Below are positions 63,717 through 64,000 of a stretch of DNA of 64,000 nt, piece after piece. Every line of letters begins with the position of its first letter. The first letter of the stretch is position 1. The position numbers and the translations under genes were made by a program. This DNA comes from Alphaproteobacteria bacterium (GTDB lineage Bacteria; Pseudomonadota; Alphaproteobacteria; UBA8366; Aestuariispiraceae): the NCBI GenBank assembly GCA_030065235.1, contig JASJDC010000008.1:1-64000 (forward strand), in the 5' to 3' direction. Below the pieces are notes generated by a model that worked only from the letters and a program-made list of their open reading frames with translations, had not been told where the DNA came from and did no database searches.

Positions 63717-64000
63717 TCTCGTTGTTTCCCCATTTCGGACACTTCTGCCAACGCCAACCTTGTGCGCCGCCCGGTGCTGGTCGCCGGCGCTTCTCGCTCC
63801 AGACCCACTTCGCGCGGATAAACGGGCGCCGCCAAGCGGCGACGCCCGTTCACCTCAACGCTTTAAGCGTTAAACGGCGGATTCGACAAGACCTGACTTA
63901 TGTTTCGTTGGATAAAGAGCGCGCTTCAGGTCGAATTTTCGCTGGCAAAGCGCGGCTCATTAGACGATACCCATGTATCAGACCGAAAGACGCTATGCAT
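63717..64000. promoter_or_regulatory. Upstream region of the pnt operon
   Basis: The region must hold the leftward pnt promoter. A hairpin (AACGGGCG...CGCCCGTT at 63821-63850) and a near-perfect palindrome (AACGCTT-T-AAGCGTT at 63857-63871) stand out; the second could be an operator. No gene is visible to the right edge. Confidence 0.4.

Overview
The window looks like a chromosomal segment of an alphaproteobacterium. The evidence is the three-gene proton transhydrogenase (pntAA, pntAB, pntB as separate genes), LapB-type type I secretion, an ArgP/ArgO pair and Tat-type ABC binding proteins. I cannot place it below class level.

1-10.4 kb: a secretion and surface-protein locus. At the left edge, on the minus strand, is the N-terminal part of a protein that turns into an unbroken Ser-Gly/Ser-Ala dipeptide repeat and runs off the window. 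Divergent from it are a TPR plus glycosyltransferase-like protein and a protein with two methyltransferase-like domains. Convergent with these is a complete type I secretion system: TolC-like channel, ABC exporter and HlyD-like adaptor. The probable theme is a large secreted adhesin with its exporter and perhaps its own glycosylation/methylation enzymes.

10.6-14 kb: an IS3 remnant, argP, a fatty-acid desaturase, argO with a terminator, and a small ORF.

14.2-18 kb: a graveyard of insertion sequences. It holds an IS630 element nested in an IS3 fragment, a nearly complete IS3 element with a broken orfB, other IS3 fragments, a UPF0149/SEC-C pseudogene with three in-frame stops, and a 3' fragment of GDP-mannose dehydratase (gmd).

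18-30.3 kb: an O-antigen/polysaccharide locus in decay. Intact genes are wbpB-like, wbpD-like, wzx, wzy, one glycosyltransferase and one methyltransferase. Broken genes are wbpE-like, hisH-like, hisF-like, wbpG-like, an acyltransferase, an epimerase and a second glycosyltransferase. The breaks are mostly single nonsense codons or one-base indels.

30.5-33.7 kb: a small conserved hypothetical, an IS256 scrap, and an asparagine-synthetase-like gene followed by a carbon-nitrogen hydrolase.

34-44.5 kb: a SorC-type regulator divergent from a catabolic operon: ABC sugar-type transporter (two permeases, binding protein, ATPase), SDR, glycerol-1-phosphate-dehydrogenase-like enzyme, FGGY kinase and glycerol-3-phosphate-dehydrogenase-like enzyme. 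The two phosphate dehydrogenases would converge on dihydroxyacetone phosphate or a similar ketose phosphate.

44.5-56.7 kb: one long minus-strand operon for hydroquinone/hydroxyquinol breakdown, headed by an IclR regulator. It encodes two-subunit hydroquinone dioxygenase, semialdehyde dehydrogenase, maleylacetate reductase, a Liv-type ABC transporter, intradiol dioxygenase, a Rieske protein and a DUF849 beta-keto acid cleavage enzyme. The last could replace the usual CoA transferase/thiolase for 3-oxoadipate.

57-59.5 kb: two DUF1538 membrane proteins, a PII-like protein and a CBS protein. 59.7-64 kb: a small secreted protein and the transhydrogenase operon.
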